In this document: piece by piece, positions 48,253-60,165 of the stretch | How the letters are laid out: each line of letters begins with the position of its first letter | Position numbering within the stretch: the first letter of the stretch is position 1 | From: Osmia lignaria lignaria | Taxonomy: Eukaryota > Arthropoda > Insecta > Hymenoptera > Megachilidae | Assembly (NCBI RefSeq): GCF_051020975.1 | Contig: NW_027478161.1 | Span: 21,922,001-21,986,000 of the forward strand | Direction: 5' to 3' | Length of the DNA stretch: 64,000 nt | Made by a program: the position numbers and the translations under genes | The notes under the pieces: model-generated | The model's input: only the letters and a program-made list of their open reading frames with translations | What the model was told of the DNA's origin: nothing | Databases searched by the model: none

Positions 48253-51150
48253 TTGCAGATTTATCTCAAGGGAAGGGGCCTGACGGACATATTTCGAGAT
48301 ATTTCTTCTTCTTGTTGTTCTTCTTCTGCACAGCTGAGCTGGAAGTGGCATTTGCAGGTCGCAATAGTGCAGAGTTATCTCAAACAAAGGGGCCACGGTG
48401 TTTCTGTATCTCTATTATGTTGGTGCGGCTTCGGAACTTTTAAATATCTCGATATATCTCGAAAACTACGCTTCTGATCAAAAAATATCATAGAACGTAA
48501 ATTGTAGGAAACATTATTCTCTACAAAAAAGGTCTCTTAACATTTTGCCATAGCTCGCTTCGTTTCCGAGATATTTGCAGATTCATCTCAAGGGAAGGGG
48601 TCTGACGGACATATTTCGAGATATTTCTTCTTCTTGTTGTTCTTCTTCTGCACAGCTAAGCTCGAAGCGGCATTTACAGCTCGCAATAGTGCAGAGTTAT
48701 CTCAAAGAAAGAGGCCACGGTGTTTCTGTACCTCTATTATGTTGGTGCAGCTTCGGAACTTTTAAATATCTTGATATATCTCGAGAACTACGCATCTGAT
48801 CAAAAAATATCATCGAACATAAAAAGTAGGAAACTTAATTCTCTACAAAAAAGGTCTCTTAACATTTTGCCATAGCTCGCTTCGTTTCCGAGATATTTGC
48901 AGATTTATCTCAAGGGAAGTGGCCTGACGGACATATTTCGAGATATTTCTTCTTCTTGTTGTTCTTGTTCTGCACAGCTAAGCTGGAAGTGGCATTTGCA
49001 GCTCGCAATAGTGCAGAGTTATCCCAAAGAAAGGGGCCACGGTGTTTCTGTATCTCTATTATGTTGGTGCCGCTTCGGAACTTTTAAATATCTGGATATA
49101 TCTCGAGAACTACGCATCTGATCAAAAAATATCATAGAGCATAAAAAGTAGGAAACTTAATTCTCTACAAAAAAGGTCTCTTAACATTTTGCCATAGCTC
49201 GCTTCGTTTCCGAGATATTTGCAGATTTATCTCAAGGGAAGTGGCCTGACGGACATATTTCGAGATATTTCTTCTTCTTGTTGTTCTTGTTCTGCACAGC
49301 TAAGCTGGAAGTGGCATTTGCAGCTCGCAATAGTGCAGAGTTATCCCAAAGAAAGGGGCCACGGTGTTTCTGTATCTCTATTATGTTGGTGCCGCTTCGG
49401 AACTTTTAAATATCTGGATATATCTCGAGAACTACGCATCTGATCAAAAAATATCATAGAGCATAAAAAGTAGGAAACTTAATTCTCTACAAAAAAGGTG
49501 TCTTAACATTTTGCCATAGCTCGCTTCGTTTCCGAGATATTTGCAGATTTATCTCAAGGGAAGTGGCCTGACGGACATATTTCGAGATATTTCTTCTTCT
49601 TGTTGTTCTTGTTCTGCACAGCTAAGCTGGAAGTGGCATTTGCAGCTCGCAATAGTGCAGGGTTATCTCAAAGAAAGGGGCCACGGTGTTTCTGTATCTC
49701 TATTATGTTGGTGCGGCTTCGGAACTTTTAAATATGTTGATATATCTCGAGAACTACGCATCTGATCAAAAAATATCATAGAACATAAAAAGTAGGAAAC
49801 TTAATTCTCTACAAAAAAGGTCTCTTAACATTTTGCCATAGCTCGCTTCGTTTCCGAGATATTTGCAGATTTATCTCAAGGGAAGGGGCCTGACGGACAT
49901 ATTTCGAGATATTTGTTCTTCTTGTTGTTCTTCTTCTGCACAGCTAAGCTGGAAGTGGCATTTGCGGCTCTCACTAGTGCAGAGTTATCTCAAAGAAAGG
50001 GGCCACGGTGTTTCTGTATCTCTATTATGTTGGTGCGGCTTCGGAACTTTTAAATATCTCGATATATCTCGAAAACTACGCTTCTGATCAAAAAATATCA
50101 TAGAACATAAAAAGTAGGAAACTTAATTCTCTACAAAAAAGGTCTCTTAACATTTTGCCATAGCTCGCTTCGTTTCCGAGATATTTGCAGATTTATCTCA
50201 AGGGAAGGGGCCTAACGGACATATTTCGAGATATTTCTTCTTCTTGTTGTTCTTCTTCTGCACAGCTAAACTGGAAGTGGCATTTCCAGCTCGCAATAGT
50301 GCAGAGTTATCTCAAAGAAAGGGGCCACGGTGTTTCTGTATCTCTATTATGTTGGTGCGGCTTCGGAACTTTTAAATATCTTGATATATCTCGAGAACTA
50401 CGCATCTGATCAAAAAATATCATAGAACATAAAAAGTAGGAAACTTAATTCTCTACAAAAAAGGTCTCTTAACATTTTGCCATAGCTCGCTTCGTTTCCG
50501 AGATATTTGCAGATTTATCTCAAGGGAAGGGGCCTGACGGACATATTTCGAGATATTTGTTCTTCTTGTTGTTCTTCTTCTGCACAGCTAAGCTGGAAGT
50601 GGCATTTGCGGCTCTCACTAGTGCAGAGTTATCTCAAAGAAAGGGGCCACGGTGTTTCTGTATCTCTATTATGTTGGTGCGGCTTCGGAACTTTTAAATA
50701 TCTCGATATATCTCGAAAACTACGCTTCTGATCAAAAAATATCATAGAACATAAATTGTAGGAAACATAATTCTCTACAAAAAAGGTCTCTTAACATTTT
50801 GCCATAGCTCGCTTCGTTTCCGAGACATTTGCAGATTTATCTCAAGGGAAGGGGCCTGACGGACATATTTCGAGATATTTCTTCTTCTTGTTGTTCTTCT
50901 TCTGCACAGCTAAGCTGGAAGTGGCATTTACAGCTCGCAATAGTGCAGAGTTATCTCAAAGAAAGGCGCCACGGTGTTTCTGTATCTCTATTATGTTGGT
51001 GCGGCTTCGGAACTTTTAAATATCTTGATATATCTCGAGAACTACGCATCTGATCAAAAAATATCATAGAACATAAAAAGTAGGAAACTTAATTCTCTAC
51101 AAAAAAGGTCTCTTAACATTTTGCCATAGCTCGCTTCGTTTCCGAGATAT
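48253..51150. repeat. Nine-monomer higher-order repeat, 2898 bp, copy 3
   Basis: It has the same order and marks, with one new change in the A monomer: TCTCAAACAAAGG (near 48380) for TCTCAAAGAAAGG. The change is shared with the next, shortened copy (near 51278) and absent from copies 1 and 2. The third and fourth copies are therefore closest to each other. Confidence 0.95.
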
Positions 51151-52760
51151 TTGCAGATTTATCTCAAGGGAAGGGGCCTGACGGACATATTTCGAGATAT
51201 TTCTTCTTCTTGTTGTTCTTCTTCTGCACAGCTGAGCTGGAAGTGGCATTTGCAGGTCGCAATAGTGCAGAGTTATCTCAAACAAAGGGGCCACGGTGTT
51301 TCTGTATCTCTATTATGTTGGTGCGGCTTCGGAACTTTTAAATATCTCGATATATCTCGAAAACTACGCTTCTGATCAAAAAATATCATAGAACGTAAAT
51401 TGTAGGAAACATTATTCTCTACAAAAAAGGTCTCTTAACATTTTGCCATAGCTCGCTTCGTTTCCGAGATATTTGCAGATTCATCTCAAGGGAAGGGGTC
51501 TGACGGACATATTTCGAGATATTTCTTCTTCTTGTTGTTCTTCTTCTGCACAGCTAAGCTCGAAGCGGCATTTACAGCTCGCAATAGTGTAGAGTTATCT
51601 CAAAGAAAGAGGCCACGGTGTTTCTGTACCTCTATTATGTTGGTGCAGCTTCGGAACTTTTAAATATCTTGATATATCTCGAGAACTACGCATCTGATCA
51701 AAAAATATCATCGAACATAAAAAGTAGGAAACTTAATTCTCTACAAAAAAGGTCTCTTAACATTTTGCCATAGCTCGCTTCGTTTCCGAGATATTTGCAG
51801 ATTTATCTCAAGGGAAGTGGCCTGACGGACATATTTCGAGATATTTCTTCTTCTTGTTGTTCTTGTTCTGCACAGCTAAGCTGGAAGTGGCATTTGCAGC
51901 TCGCAATAGTGCAGAGTTATCCCAAAGAAAGGGGCCACGGTGTTTCTGTATCTCTATTATGTTGGTGCCGCTTCGGAACTTTTAAATATCTGGATATATC
52001 TCGAGAACTACGCATCTGATCAAAAAATATCATAGAGCATAAAAAGTAGGAAACTTAATTCTCTACAAAAAAGGTGTCTTAACATTTTGCCATAGCTCGC
52101 TTCGTTTCCGAGATATTTGCAGATTTATCTCAAGGGAAGTGGCCTGACGGACATATTTCGAGATATTTCTTCTTCTTGTTGTTCTTGTTCTGCACAGCTA
52201 AGCTGGAAGTGGCATTTGCAGCTCGCAATAGTGCAGAGTTATCTCAAAGAAAGGGGCCACGGTGTTTCTGTATCTCTATTATGTTGGTGCGGCTTCGGAA
52301 CTTTTAAATATGTTGATATATCTCGAGAACTACGCATCTGATCAAAAAATATCATAGAACATAAAAAGTAGGAAACTTAATTCTCTACAAAAAAGGTCTC
52401 TTAACATTTTGCCATAGCTCGCTTCGTTTCCGAGATATTTGCAGATTTATCTCAAGGGAAGGGGCCTGACGGACATATTTCGAGATATTTGTTCTTCTTG
52501 TTGTTCTTCTTCTGCACAGCTAAGCTGGAAGTGGCATTTGCGGCTCTCACTAGTGCAGAGTTATCTCAAAGAAAGGGGCCACGGTGTTTCTGTATCTCTA
52601 TTATGTTGGTGCGGCTTCGGAACTTTTAAATATCTCGATATATCTCGAAAACTACGCTTCTGATCAAAAAATATCATAGAACATAAAAAGTAGGAAACTT
52701 AATTCTCTACAAAAAAGGTCTCTTAACATTTTGCCATAGCTCGCTTCGTTTCCGAGATAT
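51151..52760. repeat. Shortened fourth copy of the 42457 repeat: A B* C C' G
   Basis: The monomers start at 51151, 51473, 51795, 52117 and 52439. It carries TCTCAAACAAAGG from copy 3 and the AAATATGTTGAT mark in C', but has one C instead of two. C' reads GTGCAGAGTTATC rather than GTGCAGGGTTATC. After G at 52439 a B monomer follows, not F. The B copy has AATAGTGTAGAG, a private stop in the long frame. Confidence 0.92.
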
Positions 52761-53082
52761 TTGCAGATTTATCTCAAGGGAAGGGGCCTGACGGACATAT
52801 TTCGAGATATTTCTTCTTCTTGTTGTTCTTCTTCTGCACAGCTAAGCTCGAAGCGGCATTTACAGCTCGCAATAGTGCAGAGTTATCTCAAAGAAAGAGG
52901 CCACGGTGTTTCTGTACCTCTATTATGTTGGTGCAGCTTCGGAACTTTTAAATATCTTGATATATCTCGAGAACTACGCATCTGATCAAAAAATATCATC
53001 GAACATAAAAAGTAGGAAACTTAATTCTCTACAAAAAAGGTCTCTTAACATTTTGCCATAGCTCGCTTCGTTTCCGAGATAT

Positions 53083-53404
53083 TTGCAGATTTATCTCAAG
53101 GGAAGTGGCCTGACGGACATATTTCGAGATATTTCTTCTTCTTGTTGTTCTTGTTCTGCACAGCTAAGCTGGAAGTGGCATTTGCAGCTCGCAATAGTGC
53201 AGAGTTATCTCAAAGAAAGGGGCCACGGTGTTTCTGTATCTCTATTATGTTGGTGCGGCTTCGGAACTTTTAAATATCTCGATATATCTCGAAAACTACG
53301 CTTCTGATCAAAAAATATCATAGAGCATAAAAAGTAGGAAACTTAATTCTCTACAAAAAAGGTGTCTTAACATTTTGCCATAGCTCGCTTCGTTTCCGAG
53401 ATAT
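53083..53404. repeat. Chimeric monomer C'/(A, G or K type 3' half)
   Basis: The 5' half is class C (GGAAGTGGCC, CTTGTTCTGC). The 3' half is the CTCGATATATCTCGAAAACTACGCTTCT version normally found in A, E, G and K. The spacer then returns to class C (AGAGCAT, GGTGTC). The flanking C signature suggests that a tract of roughly 100 bases was converted rather than a simple crossover. Confidence 0.75.
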
Positions 53405-56400
53405 TTGCAGATTTATCTCAAGGGAAGTGGCCTGACGGACATATTTCGAGATATTTCTTCATCTTGTTGTTCTTGTTCTGCACAGCTAAGCTGGAAGTGG
53501 CATTTGCAGCTCGCAATAGTGCAGAGTTATCTCAAAGAAAGGGGCCACGGTGTTTCTGTATCTCTATTATGTTGGTGCGGCTTCGGAACTTTTAAATATC
53601 TTGATATATCTCGAGAACTACGCATCTGATCAAAAAATATTATAGAACATAAAAAGTAGGAAACTTAATTCTCTACAAAAAAGGTCTCTTAACATTTTGC
53701 CATAGCTCGCTTCGTTTCCGAGATATTTGCAGATTTATCTCAAGGGAAGGGGCCTGACGGACATATTTCGAGATATTTGTTCTTCTTGTTGTTCTTCTTC
53801 TGCACAGCTAAGCTGGAAGTGGCATTTGCGGCTCTCACTAGTGCAGAGTTATCTCAAAGAAAGGGGCCACGGTGTTTCTGTATCTCTATTATGTTGGTGC
53901 GGCTTCGGAACTTTTAAATATCTCGATATATCTCGAAAACTACGCTTCTGATCAAAAAATATCATAGAACATAAAAAGTAGGAAACTTAATTCTCTACAA
54001 AAAAGGTCTCTTAACATTTTGCCATAGCTCGCTTCGTTTCCGAGATATTTGCAGATTTATCTCAAGGGAAGGGGCCTAACGGACATATTTCGAGATATTT
54101 CTTCTTCTTGTTGTTCTTCTTCTGCACAGCTAAACTGGAAGTGGCATTTCCAGCTCGCAATAGTGCAGAGTTATCTCAAAGAAAGGGGCCACGGTGTTTC
54201 TGTATCTCTATTATGTTGGTGCGGCTTCGGAACTTTTAAATATCTTGATATATCTCGAGAACTACGCATCTGATCAAAAAATATCATAGAACATAAAAAG
54301 TAGGAAACTTAATTCTCTACAAAAAAGGTGTCTTAACATTTTGCCATAGCTCGCTTCGTTTCCGAGATATTTGCAGATTTATGTCAAGGGAAGGGGCCTG
54401 ACGGACATATTTCGAGATATTTCTTCTTCTTGTTGTTCTTCTTCTGCACAGCTAAGCTGGAAGTGGCATTTGCAGCTCGCAGTAGTGCAGAGTTATCTCA
54501 AAGAAAGGGGCCACGGTGTTTCTGTATCTCTATTATGTTGGTGCGGCTTCGGAACTTTTAAATATCTTGATATATCTCGAGAACTACGCATCTGATCAAA
54601 AAATATCATAGAAGATAAAAAGTAGGAAACTTAATTCTCTACAAAAAAGGTCTCCTAACATTTTGCCATAGCTCGCTTCGTTTCCGAGATATTTGCATAT
54701 TTATCTCAAGGGAAGGGGCCTGACGGACATATTTCGAGATATTTCTGCTTCTTGTTGTTCTTCTTCTACACAGCTAAGCTGGAAGTGGCATTTGCGGCTC
54801 GCACTAGTGCAGAGTTATCTCAAAGAAAGGGGCCACGGTGTTTCTGTATCTCTATTATGTTGGTGCGGCTTCGGAACTTTTAAATATCTCGATATATCTC
54901 GAAAACTACGCTTCTGATCAAAAAATATCATAGAACATAAAAAGTAGGAAACTTAATTCTCTACAAAAAAGGTCTCTTAACATTTTGCCATAGCTCGCTT
55001 CGTTTCCGAGATATTTGCAGATTTATCTCAAGGGAAGGGGCCTAACGGACATATTTCGAGATATTTCTTCTTCTTGTTGTTCTTCTTCTGCACAGCTAAA
55101 CTGGAAGTGGCATTTTCAGCTCGCAATAGTGCAGAGTTATCTCAAAGAAAGGGGCCACGGTGTTTCTGTATCTCTATTATGTTGGTGCGGCTTCGGAACT
55201 TTTAAATATCTTGATATATCTCGAGAACTACGCATCTGATCAAAAAATATCATAGAAGATAAAAAGTAGGAAACTTAATTCTCTACAAAAAAGGTCTCTT
55301 AACATTTTGCCATAGCTCGCTTCGTTTCCGAGATATTTGCAGATTTATCTCAAGGGAAGGGGCCTGACGGACATATTTCGAGATATTTCTTCTTCTTGTT
55401 GTTCTTCTTCTGCACAGCTAAGCTGGAAGTGGCATTTGCAGCTCGCAGTAGTGCAGAGTTATCTCAAAGAAAGGGGCCACGGTGTTTCTGTATCTCTATT
55501 ATGTTGGTGCGGCTTCGGAACTTTTAAAAATCTTGATATATCTCGAGAACTACGCATCTGATCAAAAAATATCATAGAAGATAAAAAGTAGGAAACTTAA
55601 TTCTCTACAAAAAAGGTCTCCTAACATTTTGCCATAGCTCGCTTCGTTTCCGAGATATTTGCATATTTATCTCAAGGGAAGGGGCCTGACGGACATATTT
55701 CGAGATATTTCTTCTTCTTGTTGTTCTTCTTCTGCACAGCTAAGCTGGAAGTGGCATTTGCGGCTCGCACTAGTGCAGAGTTATCTCAAAGAAAGGGGCC
55801 ACGGTGTTTCTGTATCTCTATTATGTTGGTGCGGCTTCGGAACTTTTAAATATCTCGATATATCTCGAAAACTACGCTTCTGATCAAAAAATATCATAGA
55901 ACGTAAATTGTAGGAAACATTATTCTCTACAAAAAAGGTCTCTTAACATTTTGCCATAGCTCGCTTCGTTTCCGAGATATTTGCAGATTCATCTCAAGGG
56001 AAGGGGTCTGACGGACATATTTCGAGATATTTCTTCTTCTTGTTGTTCTTCTTCTGCACAGCTAAGCTCGAAGCGGCATTTACAGCTCGCAATAGTGCAG
56101 AGTTATCTCAAAGAAAGAGGCCACGGTGTTTCTGTACCTCTATTATGTTGGTGCAGCTTCGGAACTTTTAAATATCTCGATATATCTCGAGAACTACGCA
56201 TCTGATCAAAAAATATCATCGAACATAAAAAGTAGGAAACTTAATTCTCTACAAAAAAGGTCTCTTAACATTTTGCCATAGCTCGCTTCGTTTCCGAGAT
56301 ATTTGCAGATTTATCTCAAGGGAAGTGGCCTGACGGACATATTTCGAGATATTTGTTCTTCTTGTTGTTCTTGTTCTGCACAGCTAAGCTGGAAGTGGCA

Positions 56401-56624
56401 TTTGCAGCTCGCAATAGTGCAGAGTTATCCCAAAGAAAGGGGCCACGGTGTTTCTGTATCTCTATTATGTTGGTGCCGCTTCGGAACTTTTAAATATCTG
56501 GATATATCTCGAGAACTACGCATCTGATCAAAAAATATCATAGAGCATAAAAAGTAGGAAACTTAATTCTCTACAAAAAAGGTGTCTTAACATTTTGCCA
56601 TAGCTCGCTTCGTTTCCGAGATAT

Positions 56625-56946
56625 TTGCAGATTTATCTCAAGGGAAGTGGCCTGACGGACATATTTCGAGATATTTCTTCTTCTTGTTGTTCTTGTTCTG
56701 CACAGCTAAGCTGGAAGTTGCATTTGCGGCTCGCACTAGTGCACAGTTATCCCAAAGAAAGGGGCCACGGTGTTTCTGTATCTCTATTATGTTGGTGCGT
56801 CTTCGGAACTTTTAAATATCTCGATATATCTCGAAAACTACGCTTCTGATCAAAAAATATCATAGAACATAAATTGTAGGAAACATAATTCTCTACAAAA
56901 AACGTCTCTTAACATTTTGCCATAGCTCGCTTCGTTTCCGAGATAT
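56625..56946. repeat. Chimeric monomer C/J
   Basis: The 5' part is class C (GGAAGTGGCC, CTTGTTCTGC). From GGAAGTTGCATTT onward it is class J (GTGCACAGTT, GTGCGTCTT, the AAATTGTAGG spacer and AAAAAACGTCTC). The following monomer starts the ten-monomer repeat. Confidence 0.88.
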
Positions 56947-57268
56947 TTGCAGATTTATCTCAAGGGAAGGGGCCTGACGGACATATTTCGAGATATTTCT
57001 TCTTCTTGTTGTTCTTCTTCTGCACAGCTGAGCTGGAAGTGGCATTTGCAGGTCGCAATAGTGCAGAGTTATCTCAAAGAAAGGGGCCACGGTGTTTCTG
57101 TATCTCTATTATGTTGGTGCGGCTTCGGAACTTTTAAATATCTCGATATATCTCGAGAACTACGCATCTGATCAAAAAATATCATCGAACATAAAAAGTA
57201 GGAAACTTAATTCTCCACAAAAAAGGTCTCTTAACATTTTGCCATAGCTCGCTTCGTTTCCGAGATAT
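56947..57268. repeat. Chimeric monomer A/B
   Basis: It is class A up to GGCTTCGGAAC (GCTGAGCTGG, TTTGCAGGTCGC). It then has CTCGAGAACTACGCATCT and the class B spacer TCATCGAACATAAAAAG. The junction lies near GATATATCTCGA. It is followed by C, which is what normally follows B, so a crossover removed one monomer length between neighbours A and B. The same chimera is at 60166. Confidence 0.85.
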
Positions 57269-57912
57269 TTGCAGATTTATCTCAAGGGAAGTGGCCTGAC
57301 GGACATATTTCGAGATATTTCTTCTTCTTGTTGTTCTTGTTCTGCACAGCTAAGCTGGAAGTGGCATTTGCAGCTCGCAATAGTGCAGAGTTATCCCAAA
57401 GAAAGGGGCCACGGTGTTTCTGTATCTCTATTATGTTGGTGCCGCTTCGGAACTTTTAAATATCTGGATATATCTCGAGAACTACGCATCTGATCAAAAA
57501 ATATCATAGAACATAAAAAGTAGGAAACTTAATTCTCTACAAAAAAGGTGTCTTAACATTTTGCCATAGCTCGCTTCGTTTCCGAGATATTTGCAGATTT
57601 ATCTCAAGGGAAGTGGCCTGACGGACATATTTCGAGATATTTCTTCTTCTTGTTGTTCTTGTTCTGCACAGCTAAGCTGGAAGTGGCATTTGCAGCTCGC
57701 AATAGTGCAGAGTTATCTCAAAGAAAGGGGCCACGGTGTTTCTGTATCTCTATTATGTTGGTGCGGCTTCGGAACTTTTAAATATCTTGATATATCTCGA
57801 GAACTACGCATCTGATCAAAAAATATCATAGAAGATAAAAAGTAGGAAACTTAATTCTCTACAAAAAAGGTCTCCTAACATTTTGCCATAGCTCGCTTCG
57901 TTTCCGAGATAT

Positions 57913-58233
57913 TTGCAGATTCAGCTCAAAGGAACTGGCCTGACGGACATATTTCGAGATATTTCTTCTTCTTGTTGTTCTTCCTCTGCACAGCTAAGCT
58001 GGAAGTGGCATTTGCAGCTCGCAATAGTGCAGAGTTATCTCAAAGAAAGGGGCCACGGTGTTTCTGTATCTCTATTATGTTGGTGCGGCTTCGGAACTTT
58101 TAAATATCTTGATATATCTCGAGAACTACGCATCTGATCAAAAAATATCATAGAACATAAAAGTAGGAAACTTAATTCTCTACAAAAAAGGTCTCTTAAC
58201 ATTTTGCCATAGCTCGCTTCGTTTCCGAGACAT
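57913..58233. repeat. Class I monomer of 321 bp in the ten-monomer repeat
   Basis: It has the same missing A in the ACATAAAAGTAGG spacer as 28291 and 61132. It is preceded by AGAAGAT and GGTCTCCTAAC, the spacer normally found after D, so the monomer before the junction was once followed by different sequence. Confidence 0.92.
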
Positions 58234-60165
58234 TTGCAGATTTATCTCAAGGGAAGGGGCCTGACGGACATATTTCGAGATATTTCTTCTTCTTGTTGTT
58301 CTTCTTCTGCACAGCTAAGCTGGAAGTTGCATTTGCGGCTCGCACTAGTGCACAGTTATCCCAAAGAAAGGGGCCACGGTGTTTCTGTATCTCTATTATG
58401 TTGGTGCGTCTTCGGAACTTTTAAATATCTCGATATATCTCGAAAACTACGCTTCTGATCAAAAAATATCATAGAACATAAATTGTAGGAAACATAATTC
58501 TCTACAAAAAACGTCTCTTAACATTTTGCCATAGCTCGCTTCGTTTCCGAGATATTTGCAGATTTATCTCAAGGGAAGGGGCCTGACGGACATATTTCGA
58601 GATATTTCTTCTTCTTGTTGTTCTTCTTCTGCACAGCTGAGCTGGAAGTGGCATTTGCAGGTCGCAATAGTGCAGAGTTATCTCAAAGAAAGGGGCCACG
58701 GTGTTTCTGTATATCTATTATGTTGGTGCGGCTTCGGAAGTTTTAAATATCTCGATATATCTCGAAAACTACGCTTCTGATCAAAAAATATCATAGAACA
58801 TAAATTGTAGGAAACATTATTCTCTACAAAAAAGGTCTCTTAACATTTTGCCATAGCTCGCTTCGTTTCCGAGATATTTGCAGATTCATCTCAAGGGAAG
58901 GGGTCTGACGGACATATTTCGAGATATTTCTTCTTCTTGTTGTTCTTCTTCTGCACAGCTAAGCTCGAAGCGGCATTTGCAGCTCGCAATAGTGCAGAGT
59001 TATCTCAAAGAAAGAGGCCACGGTGTTTCTGTACCTCTATTATGTTGGTGCAGCTTCGGAACTTTTAAATATCTTGATATATCTCGAGAACTACGCATCT
59101 GATCAAAAAATATCATCGAACATAAAAAGTAGGAAACTTAATTCTCTACAAAAAAGGTCTCTTAACATTTTGCCATAGCTCGCTTCGTTTCCGAGATATT
59201 TGCAGATTTATCTCAAGGGAAGGGGCCTAACGGACATATTTCGAGATATTTCTTCTTCTTGTTGTTCTTCTTCTGCACAGCTAAACTGGAAGTGGCATTT
59301 CCAGCTCGCAATAGTGCAGAGTTATCTCAAAGAAAGGGGCCACGGTGTTTCTGTATCTCTATTATGTTGGTGCGGCTTCGGAACTTTTAAATATCTTGAT
59401 ATATCTCGAGAACTACGCATCTGATCAAAAAATATCATAGATCATAAAAAGTAGGAAACTTAATTCTCTACAAAAAAGGTCTCTTAACATTTTGCCATAG
59501 CTCGCTTCGTTTCCGAGATATTTGCAGATTTATCTCAAGGGAAGGGGCCTGACGGACATATTTCGAGATATTTGTTCTTCTTGTTGTTCTTCTTCTGCAC
59601 AGCTAAGCTGGAAGTGGCATTTGCGGCTCTCACTAGTGCAGAGTTATCTCAAAGAAAGGGGCCACGGTGTTTCTGTATCTCTATTATGTTGGTGCGGCTT
59701 CGGAACTTTTAAATATCTCGATATATCTCGAAAACTGCGCTTCTGATCAAAAAATATCATAGAACATAAATTGTAGGAAACATAATTCTCTACAAAAAAG
59801 GTCTCTTAACATTTTGCCATAGCTCGCTTCGTGTCCGAGACATTTGCAGATTTATCTCAAGGGAAGGGGCCTGACGGACATATTTCGAGATATTTCTTCT
59901 TCTTGTTGTTCTTCTTCTGCACAGCTAAGCTGGAAGTGGCATTTACAGCTCGCAATAGTGCAGAGTTATCTCAAAGAAAGGCGCCACGGTGTTTCTGTAT
60001 CTCTATTATGTTGGTGCGGCTTCGGAACTTTTAAATATCTTGATATATCTCGAGAACTACGCATCTGATCAAAAAATATCATAGAACATAAAAAGTAGGA
60101 AACTTAATTCTCTACAAAAAACGTCTCTTAACATTTTGCCATAGCTCGCTTCGTTTCCGAGATAT

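Larger units (their letters stand above)
52761..56946. repeat. Array segment: B C' C' G F D E F D E B C C/J (13 monomers)
   Basis: The monomers start at 52761, 53083, 53405, 53727, 54049, 54371, 54693, 55015, 55337, 55659, 55981, 56303 and 56625. F D E occurs twice in a row (54049 and 55015), a 966-base repeat. The B copy at 52761 has a consensus 5' end (GATTTATCTC, GGGGCCTGAC) and B marks only further in. Private changes include TTTCTGCTTCTTG and CTACACAGCT at 54693, GATTTATGTCAAGG at 54374 and TTTTAAAAATC at 55526. Confidence 0.88.
56947..60165. repeat. Ten-monomer higher-order repeat, 3219 bp, copy 1: A/B C C' I J A B F G H
   Basis: The monomers start at 56947, 57269, 57591, 57913, 58234, 58556, 58878, 59200, 59522 and 59844. 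The period is 3219 rather than 3220 because the I monomer is 321 bases. Shared rare marks with copy 2 include CTCCACAAAAAAGG after the first monomer, ATAGATCATAAAAAG after F, AAAACTGCGCTTCT in G, and AAAAAACGTCTC before the first monomer. GTGTCCGAGACATT at 59832 is private to this copy. Confidence 0.94.

Noticed and set aside
42457..51150. Assembly duplication as the sole cause of the near-identical 2898-bp copies
   Set aside because: Copies 3 and 4 share a change that copies 1 and 2 lack, and the fourth is shortened, which fits real divergence. It cannot be fully excluded without reads, so it is left as a check rather than a finding.
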